Below are positions 1 through 5,469 of a stretch of 6,013 nucleotides of DNA, one piece after another (positions within the stretch are counted from its first letter, which is position 1; every line of letters begins with the position of its first letter). Under the pieces are notes generated by a model. It was not told the DNA's origin, ran no database searches, and worked only from the letters and a program-made list of their open reading frames with translations. This DNA comes from Lachnospiraceae bacterium UBA1066 (GTDB lineage: Bacteria > Bacillota > Clostridia > Lachnospirales > Lachnospiraceae). The stretch spans positions 1-6,013 of the forward strand of contig DCDB01000215.1 in NCBI GenBank assembly GCA_002316215.1, given 5' to 3'. A program made the position numbers and the translations under genes.

Positions 1-179
1 GAATAAAACAGGGAATAAAACAAGGAGAGAGACAGGGACGAAAACGAGGAATAAAGCAGGGTGCTTTAAATGTTGCTGAAAAAATGATTAAAAGAAATAT
101 GCCAATATCGGAAATCAGGGATCTTACCGGAATTTCGGAAGCGGATATTTTGAAGCTGAAGAAGGAAATGGATCGATAA
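1..179 (+). CDS. C-terminal tail of an Rpn-like PD-(D/E)XK nuclease family transposase (5' end outside window)
   Basis: The reading frame is open from the window edge (first full codon at 3) to a TAA at 177-179, giving about 58 residues. The visible part starts with loose five-residue repeats of the form GIKQG / GERQG / GRKRG. It then has a short helical tail (NVAEKMIKRNMPISEIRDLT, followed by GISEADILKLKK). Charged Gly-x-x-x-Gly pentapeptide repeats followed by 'A..M......I..I...TGLS...I..L' are the usual C-terminus of Rpn/YhgA-like proteins (PDDEXK_2 family), which are DNA nucleases linked to RecA-independent recombination and are common in Bacillota. The catalytic domain lies outside the window, so the assignment rests on the tail alone. 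The gene ends directly in a terminator shared with the convergent hydrolase gene. Confidence 0.6.
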   Translation, partial: IKQGIKQGERQGRKRGIKQGALNVAEKMIKRNMPISEIRDLTGISEADILKLKKEMDR

Positions 180-219
180 AGAGACGGCCTCCGGATGAAA
201 CACGGGAGGCCGTTTCTTT
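178..219. terminator. Bidirectional intrinsic terminator between convergent genes
   Basis: A 15-bp stem pairs 178-192 (AAAGAGACGGCCTCC) with 205-219 (GGAGGCCGTTTCTTT), with one G-U pair and a 12-nt loop. The GC core is flanked by an A-rich 5' arm and a T-rich 3' arm, so the hairpin has a U-tract in both directions. It begins inside the stop codon of the plus-strand tail gene and ends 15 bp before the 3' end of the minus-strand hydrolase gene. It therefore closes both transcripts. Confidence 0.85.
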
Positions 220-234
220 AAGAAATTTGTCGGA

Positions 235-1161
235 TTAAAGATTCTTATCCATAAAAGCAATGATTCCGTTTTCCACTTCTTCTTTGATGTCTTTGTAATT
301 AAAAATCTCATGACGCCTTCCCGGATAAACCTTCGTCGTCACGCTGTCGTGTCCGGTTGAGCGCAGCCAGTTCGTTACTTCATATACGCCCTTTCCGTAT
401 TCGCCGACCGGATCCTGGTCGCCGCCGATATTGTAAATCGGAAGTGCAGCCGGAACTTTGGAAGCCCATTCGCATCCTTCAATAGAAGTTACCATCTGTG
501 AAAAATACATAAGAGAACGGTTGGTGACCGGCCGGGCAGCAGTTCCGAGAGGATCGGTTGCATTGTCGAGCTGTACATAGGGGTCGCCGCAGATCCATTC
601 ATTTCCGAGACGGATTTCTCCGCAGCGTTCATTCATCCATCCCATCAGTTTGTAAGCGACTTCAGGAGAACTTTCTTCCCCTTTTCCTTCGTCGACAAGG
701 GCTTTCAGTGCCTTGCCTGTTTCGGCGGCATTGCGGAAGACGCCTGCCGTTCCGCAGAAGGTCGCGCCGGACAGTTCCTTTCCGTAAACGGAGGTGAAAT
801 CTCTGGCAATAAACGACCCCATGCTGTGGCCGAAGAGGAAGTACGGCAGATTCGGGAACTTCTCTTTTGTCAGATTCATCAGCGTATGTTCGTCTTCCGT
901 CATCGTCCGGTAACCCTTGTCTCCCCAGTTGCCCCAGGTGTTATTCATCATAGCCGTTTTCCCGTGCCCGACATGGTCATCAGCGGTTACGATATAGTCC
1001 GCTTCTGTAAAATGCGCAATCATATGCAGATAGCGTCTGGAATGTTCGCCGAAGCCGTGGATCAGCTGGACGATACCCTTCGGCTTTGCGGCCGGTACAT
1101 AGATGAAGCCCTGAACCTCGTCACGTTCATTAAATGATTTAAAACTGATTTCGTGCAGCAT
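235..1161 (-). CDS. Alpha/beta hydrolase, serine aminopeptidase S33 / monoacylglycerol lipase-like
   Basis: This is a 308-residue cytoplasmic enzyme with no signal peptide or membrane segment, near the usual length for the Hydrolase_4 (PF12146) family. Visible landmarks are the oxyanion-hole motif HGFGEHSRRY (35-44), DDHVGHGKT (61-69, matching the DxxGHG turn of monoacylglycerol lipases), the nucleophile elbow GHSMGS (111-116, Ser113), the acid in GGDQDPVG (Asp250 likely) and the base in GRRHEIFN (His284). The full Ser-Asp-His triad is present, so the protein should be active on an ester or related bond. The substrate cannot be read from the sequence. The ATG at 1159-1161 is preceded by GGAGGC at 1169-1174 with a 7-nt spacer, which settles the start. 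The gene lies 74 bp downstream of the transporter gene on the same strand, is probably the last gene of the TetR-transporter-hydrolase transcript, and ends at the shared terminator. Confidence 0.9.
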   Translation of the reverse strand: MLHEISFKSFNERDEVQGFIYVPAAKPKGIVQLIHGFGEHSRRYLHMIAHFTEADYIVTADDHVGHGKTAMMNNTWGNWGDKGYRTMTEDEHTLMNLTKEKFPNLPYFLFGHSMGSFIARDFTSVYGKELSGATFCGTAGVFRNAAETGKALKALVDEGKGEESSPEVAYKLMGWMNERCGEIRLGNEWICGDPYVQLDNATDPLGTAARPVTNRSLMYFSQMVTSIEGCEWASKVPAALPIYNIGGDQDPVGEYGKGVYEVTNWLRSTGHDSVTTKVYPGRRHEIFNYKDIKEEVENGIIAFMDKNL

Positions 1162-1193
1162 TTTTTATGCCTCCTTTGTTTTTAAGTGCGTAA

Positions 1194-1255
1194 TTGCAGT
1201 CGGGATTCCTTTGATTTTTCAATGAGCCTTTGCAATCAGGACTCCGTTGATTTTT
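1194..1255. repeat. Two 26-bp imperfect direct repeats across the 3' end of the transporter gene
   Basis: Copies at 1194-1219 and 1230-1255 match at 22 of 26 positions, offset by 36 bp. On the minus strand both read AAAAATCAA-n-GGA-n-TCC-n-GA-n-TGCAA. The 1230-1255 copy spans the transporter stop codon (1236-1238) and encodes its last residues (KSTES-stop). The 1194-1219 copy lies in the intergenic gap and would encode KSKES. This looks like an old local tandem duplication of the gene end. No hairpin is formed. Confidence 0.7.
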
Positions 1256-2423
1256 TTTGCACTCCTATGATACTTAAGACCTTTGTTTCATTGTAAGACA
1301 GAAGAACAATGCCTCCGAGCAGGCAGAGGACGGCGGCGACAATGGCCGTGATGCGGTAGCCGAGGCCGTTTGTTCCGATGAGCGCGATGCTTGTGAAAAT
1401 CAGCATGGCCACAGACTGGCCGAGCTTGAAAGCGAAGGTGCGGGCGGCGTAGAACATACCCTGACGGTTCTCACCGGTCGTTTTACTGTCCGCTTCGGCG
1501 ATATCAGCGACAATAGCCTGCGGCAGGATCCCTAAGACTGCCATCGGAACAGCGCCGAGCACGGCTACGAGAATGCCCCAGACCATACCGGAGATTCCAA
1601 AGAGACCGCAGAGAGACGTCAGGACAAACACAGCTGAGAAGAAAATAAAAGCAAAGGTGATCAGGCGCTTTTTACCGGTTTTTCCGGCCAGAATATTGAC
1701 AGGTACATAAAAGAGGACGGATACGCCTGTCATAAGGGCGAAAAGGACAAAGGACATGCTGTCCGGCAGTTTCATGAGGACGGTGATGTAGAACGGCAGG
1801 CCGGTCTGGAACATGGTAAGGGCAATCCAATAGAGGACGTCGGAACCGACGAACTTCTGGAATTCATGGTTGCTGAAAGTCTTTACCAGCGAGCTGAAGG
1901 CCGGTGTATCGCTGGGAGTCGTATCGGCATAATCGGCTTCATGGATCGCAAATGCCGGAATCAGCATGCAGACCATTCCGATGACGGAAAGGACGGCGAC
2001 ACCTGCGCGCATGCCTCCTGTATAGCCGAAGAGCGGCTTGAAAGCACCGGCGATATTCGGCAGCAGGTAAGCCGTAGCCGTACCGATGATAAAGGTAAAT
2101 GAAATATAGGTTGAGACGTTGATGCGCGCCTCCTGCGTACGTCCGAGCTCGGGAATGAGGGCGTTAAACGGAGTGCAGTAAATCGTCATGAAGAGGTAGA
2201 ACAGAAGATCCATGACGAGCAGGAAGACACCATTGAGCGGGCTCGTGCCGTTCACCGGGGAAATGAAAATCAGAATGGTAACGATGCAGAGCGGCACCGC
2301 GGCGGCGCGCATAAACGGGATGCGGCGGCCGAGGCGGCTCTTGCAGCGGTCTGATTTTCCGGCAATAAAGGGATCCGTGACGGCATCAAAGATACGTCCT
2401 ACGGCGGCAATGAGACCGATCAC
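1236..2423 (-). CDS. MFS transporter, GPH (sugar:cation symporter)-like, N-terminally truncated and probably disrupted
   Basis: The open frame has 395 codons from a GTG at 2421-2423. The protein is strongly hydrophobic, with about 11 membrane segments where the family has 12. The motif GRIFDAVTDPFIAGKSDRCK near the start, then SRLGRR, matches the TM2 and TM2-3 loop signature of the glycoside-pentoside-hexuronide family (MFS_2; compare 'ARIWDAINDP' of MelB). The C-terminus LLSYNETKVLSII also fits that family. In MelB about 40 residues, including TM1, precede this motif; here TM1 is absent. Upstream in the same frame the sequence continues as PLFLPQGAVFIGL and then meets TAG at 2490-2492. Within that stretch only CTG (2454-2456) and the GTG are possible starts, and neither has a Shine-Dalgarno sequence. 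The rest of the frame has no stops, so the lesion is either recent or an assembly error. Sugar or glycoside transport is inferred from the family; the substrate is unknown. The gene lies between the repressor and hydrolase genes on one strand. Confidence 0.8.
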   Translation of the reverse strand: MIGLIAAVGRIFDAVTDPFIAGKSDRCKSRLGRRIPFMRAAAVPLCIVTILIFISPVNGTSPLNGVFLLVMDLLFYLFMTIYCTPFNALIPELGRTQEARINVSTYISFTFIIGTATAYLLPNIAGAFKPLFGYTGGMRAGVAVLSVIGMVCMLIPAFAIHEADYADTTPSDTPAFSSLVKTFSNHEFQKFVGSDVLYWIALTMFQTGLPFYITVLMKLPDSMSFVLFALMTGVSVLFYVPVNILAGKTGKKRLITFAFIFFSAVFVLTSLCGLFGISGMVWGILVAVLGAVPMAVLGILPQAIVADIAEADSKTTGENRQGMFYAARTFAFKLGQSVAMLIFTSIALIGTNGLGYRITAIVAAVLCLLGGIVLLSYNETKVLSIIGVQKKSTES

Positions 2424-2541
2424 GGTGAGACCGATGAAAACCGCGCCCTGCGGCAGGAAGAGCGGCTGCTTTTGTTGTTGCTTTTGTTGCTATAGCTGTT
2501 TCCTCCGGTTTTTTGTGTTTTACGGTATGCCGGAGTTTCAT
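2386..2541 (-). pseudogene. Out-of-frame 5' remnant of the transporter gene
   Basis: A short frame from ATG (2539-2541) to TGA (2386-2388) encodes about 51 residues, beginning MKLRHTVKHKKPEETA and continuing IATKATTKAA. The second part looks like a typical hydrophilic cytoplasmic N-terminus of a transporter. It is preceded by GGAGG at 2502-2506, exactly 8 nt upstream of an ATA (2491-2493) where a start codon would be expected. After about residue 26 the useful coding continues one frame over, as PLFLPQGAVF of the transporter. The likely history is a loss of the TM1-coding segment with a frame change and an ATG-to-ATA mutation of the original start. An alternative is that the short ORF is meaningless and the GGAGG match is chance. 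Confidence 0.4.
2502..2506 (-). promoter_or_regulatory. Orphan Shine-Dalgarno sequence of the transporter gene
   Basis: GGAGG on the minus strand is followed by an 8-nt spacer and then ATA-GCA-ACA-AAA. The spacing is ideal, but no ATG, GTG or TTG stands there, and the frame it would open is not the transporter frame. It marks where translation of the intact gene probably began. Confidence 0.5.
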
Positions 2542-2686
2542 GATCGATCTGTTTAATGTACGGATTGAATGCGTGCTGCTTTTTGTTTATATACGGGCTG
2601 GATGCCGTGATGTTTCCCGGGTTCTATGCTTATGCCGTATCATCCCGGCAATGCCTGCTGCTTTGAAGTGAAAGAGATTTCCGGAA
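2542..2686 (-). other. Gap between repressor gene and transporter remnant
   Basis: About 145 bp carry no gene and no convincing terminator. A TATATA at 2587-2592 (minus strand) could be a -10 box, but the hexamer 17 bp upstream (GAAACA) is a poor -35. Readthrough from the repressor promoter is the simpler way for the downstream genes to be expressed. Confidence 0.35.
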
Positions 2687-3352
2687 TTACCCGGCGCTTT
2701 CCAGATAATGCAGGATTAACTTGCGGAGCATCCGGAGTTCCTCGTCGGATGAAGAAGGACTGTCGGCGGAAAGAATCGGGCCCCGCGCGATTTTTTCCGC
2801 CAATGCATTGATGGAATGCGTTACGGTAAAATAGAGCGTCCGGTAATCGAGATCCGGGCGGATACTTCCGTCGTCGATGCCTTTTTTGCACGCGGTAAGG
2901 AAAAGATCCTCAATGCTTACAATACTTTTTTCGTAGTCGGACAGTTCTTCGGCAGGAACTTTTTCCTGCAGCATCAGACGGTCGAAGGCGTCCAGAAAAT
3001 GAACAAAGTCAGGATTCTTCCTGTAGAAATCCAGCAGGAAATCAACCTCCAGAGCGACCTGGTCTATGCCCTTTTTTTCTTTATAAGAGGCAAGGATAAA
3101 TGCCCGGTCGAATTGTTTCTGGATGTCCTGCCAGAGACGCGTACCGGCCTCAATTACAACTTTTGTGCGTGTGCCGAAATAACGGTAAAGAGAAGCGACG
3201 CCGAGCCCTGCGGCATCGGCGATATCCGTCATGCGTACAGAATCGATACCCTGCTTAAGGAAAAGGGCGGAAGCTGTTCGGATGATATCCTCTTTTTTGA
3301 GCAGCAGGGTTTTTTCCGATAAGGTTTCTTTTCCGGTACTTTCTTTTTTCAT
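2687..3352 (-). CDS. TetR/AcrR family transcriptional regulator
   Basis: The protein has 221 residues, the usual TetR length. The N-terminal domain contains KKEDIIRTASALFLKQGIDS, VRMTDIADAAGLGVASLYRYF (the helix-turn-helix) and GTRTKVV, the standard TetR_N pattern. The remaining C-terminal part is a variable helical ligand-binding and dimer domain, so the inducer cannot be predicted. An ATG at 3356-3358 would add two residues, but GGGGAG touches it directly. The same GGGGAG stands 6 nt before the ATG at 3350-3352, so that start is preferred. The gene is first in a minus-strand series with the transporter and hydrolase genes, and a promoter overlaid by two palindromes sits just upstream. By analogy with the family the protein should be a dimeric repressor of its own operon, released by a small molecule. 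The ligand may be a substrate of the neighbouring transporter or hydrolase; that is inference. Confidence 0.9.
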   Translation of the reverse strand: MKKESTGKETLSEKTLLLKKEDIIRTASALFLKQGIDSVRMTDIADAAGLGVASLYRYFGTRTKVVIEAGTRLWQDIQKQFDRAFILASYKEKKGIDQVALEVDFLLDFYRKNPDFVHFLDAFDRLMLQEKVPAEELSDYEKSIVSIEDLFLTACKKGIDDGSIRPDLDYRTLYFTVTHSINALAEKIARGPILSADSPSSSDEELRMLRKLILHYLESAG

Positions 3353-3358
3353 TTCCAT

Positions 3359-3364
3359 CTCCCC
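3359..3364 (-). promoter_or_regulatory. Shine-Dalgarno sequence deciding the repressor start
   Basis: GGGGAG on the minus strand abuts the ATG at 3358 but lies 6 nt from the ATG at 3352. Only the second spacing is workable. Confidence 0.6.
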
Positions 3365-3423
3365 GTGAATACTATTTGGCAGTTATGATGTTCTGGATCC
3401 TTTTGCCGCCTTGTGACGCCTGT

Positions 3424-3453
3424 ATCATAAAAAAGCGATAGTCTTACTATCAA
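3424..3453 (-). promoter_or_regulatory. Promoter of the repressor-transporter-hydrolase series
   Basis: On the minus strand a -35 box TTGATA (3448-3453) and a -10 box TATGAT (3424-3429) are 18 bp apart. Transcription would start near 3417, giving a leader of about 65 nt. The spacer holds one full copy of the ATAGT-N3-ACTAT palindrome. A second, weaker set, TTGAAA (3487-3492) with a TAGTCT-type -10, lies further upstream. Confidence 0.6.
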
Positions 3454-3471
3454 CATAATAGTAAGACTATC
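3437..3471. promoter_or_regulatory. Double operator candidate for the TetR-family repressor
   Basis: The perfect inverted repeat GATAGTCTTACTAT (3437-3450) / ATAGTAAGACTATC (3458-3471) has a 7-bp spacer. Each arm is itself a palindrome, ATAGT-N3-ACTAT (3438-3450 and 3458-3470), with N3 = CTT or AAG. The first copy extends to a 15-bp palindrome, GATAGTCTTACTATC. The two centres (3444 and 3464) are 20 bp apart, about two helical turns, so two repressor dimers would sit on the same face of the DNA. One copy fills the -35/-10 spacer and the other lies just upstream of the -35. Symmetric sites of this size placed in the promoter are typical of TetR-family autoregulation. A long hairpin is also possible, but there is no T-run after it and it lies inside a promoter, so a terminator is less likely. 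Confidence 0.7.
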
Positions 3472-3479
3472 ACACGCTG

Positions 3480-3495
3480 GAATTGATTTCAATTC
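3480..3495. promoter_or_regulatory. Second, different palindrome upstream of the operator
   Basis: GAATTGA-TT-TCAATTC has 7-bp arms and a 2-bp centre, and begins 9 bp beyond the double operator. Its minus strand contains TTGAAA, a possible -35 box. It could bind another regulator or be chance in AT-rich DNA. Confidence 0.3.
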
Positions 3496-3618
3496 TTATT
3501 AAGTCACAAATATCTAATGCGTTTTTTGTGAAATTATCCGGTCTGTCTTCTGTCTGCGGATGAAAGTTTTTTCAGCCGGGCGGGTATGCAAAGGCGAAAG
3601 ATACAGCCGGTATGGAGT

Positions 3619-4032
3619 TCATTTCCCGTGTACGCGGCTGGGGAAAAGGGCGTCGAGGATGTAGATGATCAGCCCGAAGCACAGGAGAAGTCCGCCGATG
3701 ATGAAATAGTAAGACGCAAGGGATGAGGTTGTGCCATATATTTCAAGTACGCCAAGGAAGCAGCTTCCGACCGTAAGCGTGGCGATTCCGGCGGTGTACA
3801 GGTTTCTTGAGGCAGCACGCGGGAAGCTGAAAAAATCTGTGAAGGCCAGGATTCCGAAAGGCAGGGATCCCAGAAGCAGCGGAAAAAGAAACATGAAGAT
3901 CATCCAGTTGGAGTAGACCTGATGGCTGAAAAGCTCGTAAATGAAGCCAAAAAGAGCACAGAATGCCGAGGCAATGAGATATTTAAGGAAGATCTTCCGG
4001 GCAGTTCTTTTATTGTTATCCGATGTAGACAA
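3619..4032 (-). CDS. Conserved four-helix membrane protein of unknown function
   Basis: The protein has 137 residues and four predicted membrane segments at about 13-35, 42-64, 78-98 and 107-130. Polar conserved-looking bits lie at the ends of the helices: YELFSHQVYS after helix 1, and GVLEIYGTTS after helix 3. I recall similar small proteins, with a 'FGFIYE.FSH.VYS' stretch and 'VLEIYGTTS', next to phosphodiester glycosidase genes in Bacillota, but no function is known to me. The start is TTG (4030-4032), 9 nt after AGGAAGG. The frame is closed by TGA just upstream (4039-4041), and the first ATG in it is too deep in the protein. The gene overlaps the end of the glycosidase gene by 17 bp, so translation is very likely coupled. 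It probably helps the glycosidase or its substrate at the membrane; this is inferred from gene order only. No clear terminator follows. Confidence 0.8.
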   Translation of the reverse strand: MSTSDNNKRTARKIFLKYLIASAFCALFGFIYELFSHQVYSNWMIFMFLFPLLLGSLPFGILAFTDFFSFPRAASRNLYTAGIATLTVGSCFLGVLEIYGTTSSLASYYFIIGGLLLCFGLIIYILDALFPSRVHGK

Positions 4033-5128
4033 TGTCGCTCACCTTCCTTTCACTGATGGTATTGCCGTTTGTCGTCGGCTGGTTGACGACGGTGCCGTTG
4101 AAGACCATGGTCGAAGAACCGCCGCCGTCAAGATTGTAGGCGCATGTCACTCCGAGCCCTGTCATGAAGGATGCAAGCTCCGAAAGCGAAAGACCGGTGC
4201 TTGCGCTTGTGCGTCCGTCGGAAACAACGAAGACGTAATGCAGGCTGTCGATGATGCCGATGGCTGTTCTGGGATTGCTGGCCATCGCCTTTCCGACTTC
4301 TTCATTGCTGGAAACGGAAACCTGGCCATTTTCGACAAGCGCAGGACCGAAGCTTAAGACCTGCCATGCGCCGCTGTTTATAAGTTCTTCCGCAGTGGTT
4401 TCGCCTTCATCAATGATGCCGAAAGTGCCGTCATTGTAAATGACAAGATCCTCCTGGCCGGAGCCGGCGGAAGTACTCCGGTATAAGACGCCGTTCCGGA
4501 TGACGTATCCGGTTTCCTGCGCGCCGTAAAAATCGCCGTTAATTGCGAGGATGGCATTTACGGAATCTGCAATCGCGGAAGTGGTGGCAGTGACATTTTT
4601 CCCATAGGTATTGCTGGCAAAAGCCGCTTTAAGGGAGTCTAAGCTTGCAAGCTGCACGTCGGCCACGTAAATGTTAGTGTCATTTTCGCGATAAGTCGTA
4701 ATTGTAATCGTAATATTTCCGTCGCTGTAAGAGGTATCGGTTACCGTCGCTGCACCGGAGGCTGCCGGGCTTCCTGCTGCGGAAGCGCTTCCGGAGACTG
4801 CTGAGCTTCCTGTTGCGGAAGCGCTTCCGGAGGCTGCCGAGCTTCCTGTTGCGGAAGTGCTTCCGGAGGCTGCCGGGCTTACTGTTGCGGAAGTGCTTCC
4901 GGAGGCTGCCGAGCTTCCGGATGCGGAAGTGCTGCCGGAGGAGCTGCTCTTTGCTGCGGCCGAGGCGTAGGTTCCGGAGCTGCCCGTGCTTGCGGCTGTC
5001 TGGCTGACGACGGTGTAGGTCCTCGGGATAACGAAGGTGTCGAGGAGCGCATAGACCGTAAAGGCAGTCAGGACGCCTCCGTAAATGATACCGAAAAGAT
5101 GCGGATGGGAATGCCGGAAGATTTTCAT
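4016..5128 (-). CDS. Membrane-anchored phosphodiester glycosidase family protein (NAGPA/DUF2233 domain)
   Basis: The protein has 370 residues from ATG 5126-5128, or 373 from GTG 5135-5137; residue numbers here use the GTG. Neither start has a strong ribosome site; the ATG is preferred because AGAAAG lies 10 nt before it. Order: a short basic N-terminus, one membrane segment (about 13-37) acting as a signal anchor, a Ser/Ala/Gly/Thr linker (about 46-132), and a C-terminal catalytic-type domain (about 136-373). Domain landmarks are INGDFY (199-204), NPRTAIGI (288-295), SDGRT (306-310) and NLDGGGSSTM (335-344), the signature of PF09992. In animals this family removes GlcNAc from a phosphodiester (the 'uncovering enzyme'). 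Bacterial members are thought to act on envelope or exopolysaccharide glycosyl phosphodiesters, but the substrate here is unknown. The topology puts the domain outside the membrane. It is the first gene of a two-gene unit with the four-helix protein. Confidence 0.88.
   Translation of the reverse strand: MKIFRHSHPHLFGIIYGGVLTAFTVYALLDTFVIPRTYTVVSQTAASTGSSGTYASAAAKSSSSGSTSASGSSAASGSTSATVSPAASGSTSATGSSAASGSASATGSSAVSGSASAAGSPAASGAATVTDTSYSDGNITITITTYRENDTNIYVADVQLASLDSLKAAFASNTYGKNVTATTSAIADSVNAILAINGDFYGAQETGYVIRNGVLYRSTSAGSGQEDLVIYNDGTFGIIDEGETTAEELINSGAWQVLSFGPALVENGQVSVSSNEEVGKAMASNPRTAIGIIDSLHYVFVVSDGRTSASTGLSLSELASFMTGLGVTCAYNLDGGGSSTMVFNGTVVNQPTTNGNTISERKVSDIVYIG
4755..4958. repeat. 36-bp tandem repeat encoding a 12-residue Ser/Ala/Gly/Thr linker unit
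   Basis: Five consecutive 36-bp units begin at 4755, 4791, 4827, 4863 and 4899, each starting CCGGAG on the plus strand, and a degenerate part unit starts at 4935. Units differ by a few bases. In protein each gives variants of SGSTSATGSSAA. At the junctions the palindrome GGAAGCGCTTCC (or GGAAGTGCTTCC) recurs. The array forms most of the flexible spacer between membrane anchor and catalytic domain. Copy number could change by slippage or recombination in multiples of 12 residues without breaking the frame. Confidence 0.9.
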
Positions 5129-5200
5129 TTTCGCCACGCTTTCTGTATTTCGGGAGTTATTTATTGGATGAAGCTATTCTCTCAGATAATCGCGAAGAAA

Positions 5201-5229
5201 ATAAAACGAAACGGTGAAAGAAGTGTGAA
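5201..5229 (-). promoter_or_regulatory. Possible promoter of the glycosidase unit
   Basis: On the minus strand TTCACA (5224-5229) and TTTTAT (5201-5206) are 17 bp apart, matching consensus at 5 and 4 of 6 positions. The start would fall near 5194, giving a leader of about 60 nt. The match is moderate and other T-rich hexamers lie nearby. Confidence 0.3.
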
Positions 5230-5392
5230 AACAGCTGTACTGCTGAACTTTAAGCAGAGTTTGGCTGCTGAGGCATTTTTATCAGGTTCTTGTATGCTGA
5301 AATATGAACAGACTTAAAGGCATTGACCTGCGTAAACCCGGGGATTGCAGGAGAAGATAACTGAGTTTTGCCCATGAAGGAAGAAACCAAAT

Positions 5393-5420
5393 TTGCGCTT
5401 TTCCGAAAGCGTGTTATACT
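5393..5420 (+). promoter_or_regulatory. Extended -10 promoter of the acetyltransferase gene, with an inverted repeat in its spacer
   Basis: A -35 box TTGCGC (5393-5398) and a -10 box TATACT (5415-5420) are 16 bp apart, and TGT precedes the -10 as an extended element. Inside lies CGCTTT-TCCG-AAAGCG (5396-5411), a perfect 6-bp inverted repeat that overlaps the -35 and could be an operator. Transcription would begin near 5427, about 43 nt before the ATG. Confidence 0.6.
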
Positions 5421-5469
5421 GAAATACAAGATACCTGGATGATTTTGTGTATTTGAAAGGGTTCGGATT

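Larger units (their letters stand above)
5138..5469. other. Divergent intergenic region between glycosidase and acetyltransferase genes
   Basis: This 332-bp stretch holds the promoters of both flanking genes and no supported gene. A weak stem CCTGC/GCAGG lies at about 5327-5350, but without a T-run. Frames crossing it on either strand lack ribosome sites and protein-like composition. Confidence 0.6.

Noticed and set aside
66..311. 81-codon minus-strand frame at the window start
   Set aside because: It runs through the shared terminator and opposite the Rpn-like tail, and overlaps the end of the hydrolase gene; it shows no protein-like features.
2491..2505. AGGAAACAGCTAT on the minus strand resembles the E. 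coli lacZ leader used in cloning vectors
   Set aside because: Only 13 bases agree and the flanks do not match lacZ, so this is a chance resemblance of a ribosome site, not vector contamination.
2816..3322. 168-codon plus-strand open frame opposite the TetR gene
   Set aside because: It lies entirely antisense to a clear TetR gene, has no ribosome site of note and no recognisable domain.
3437..3471. Reading the 14-bp inverted repeat as an intrinsic terminator of the upstream unit
   Set aside because: The stem is AT-rich, the T-run on the minus strand (3430-3435) is separated from it by GC, and the repeat coincides with a good promoter and has internally symmetric arms, which fits operators better.
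3541..3618. Search for a terminator after the four-helix membrane protein gene
   Set aside because: Only a short imperfect hairpin (CGG-TGAA/TTCA-CCG, about 3558-3579) was seen, without a following U-tract in the direction of transcription.
4813..5007. Arg/Leu-rich repetitive plus-strand frame
   Set aside because: It is the complement of the glycosidase linker repeat; its regularity comes from the 36-bp tandem units.
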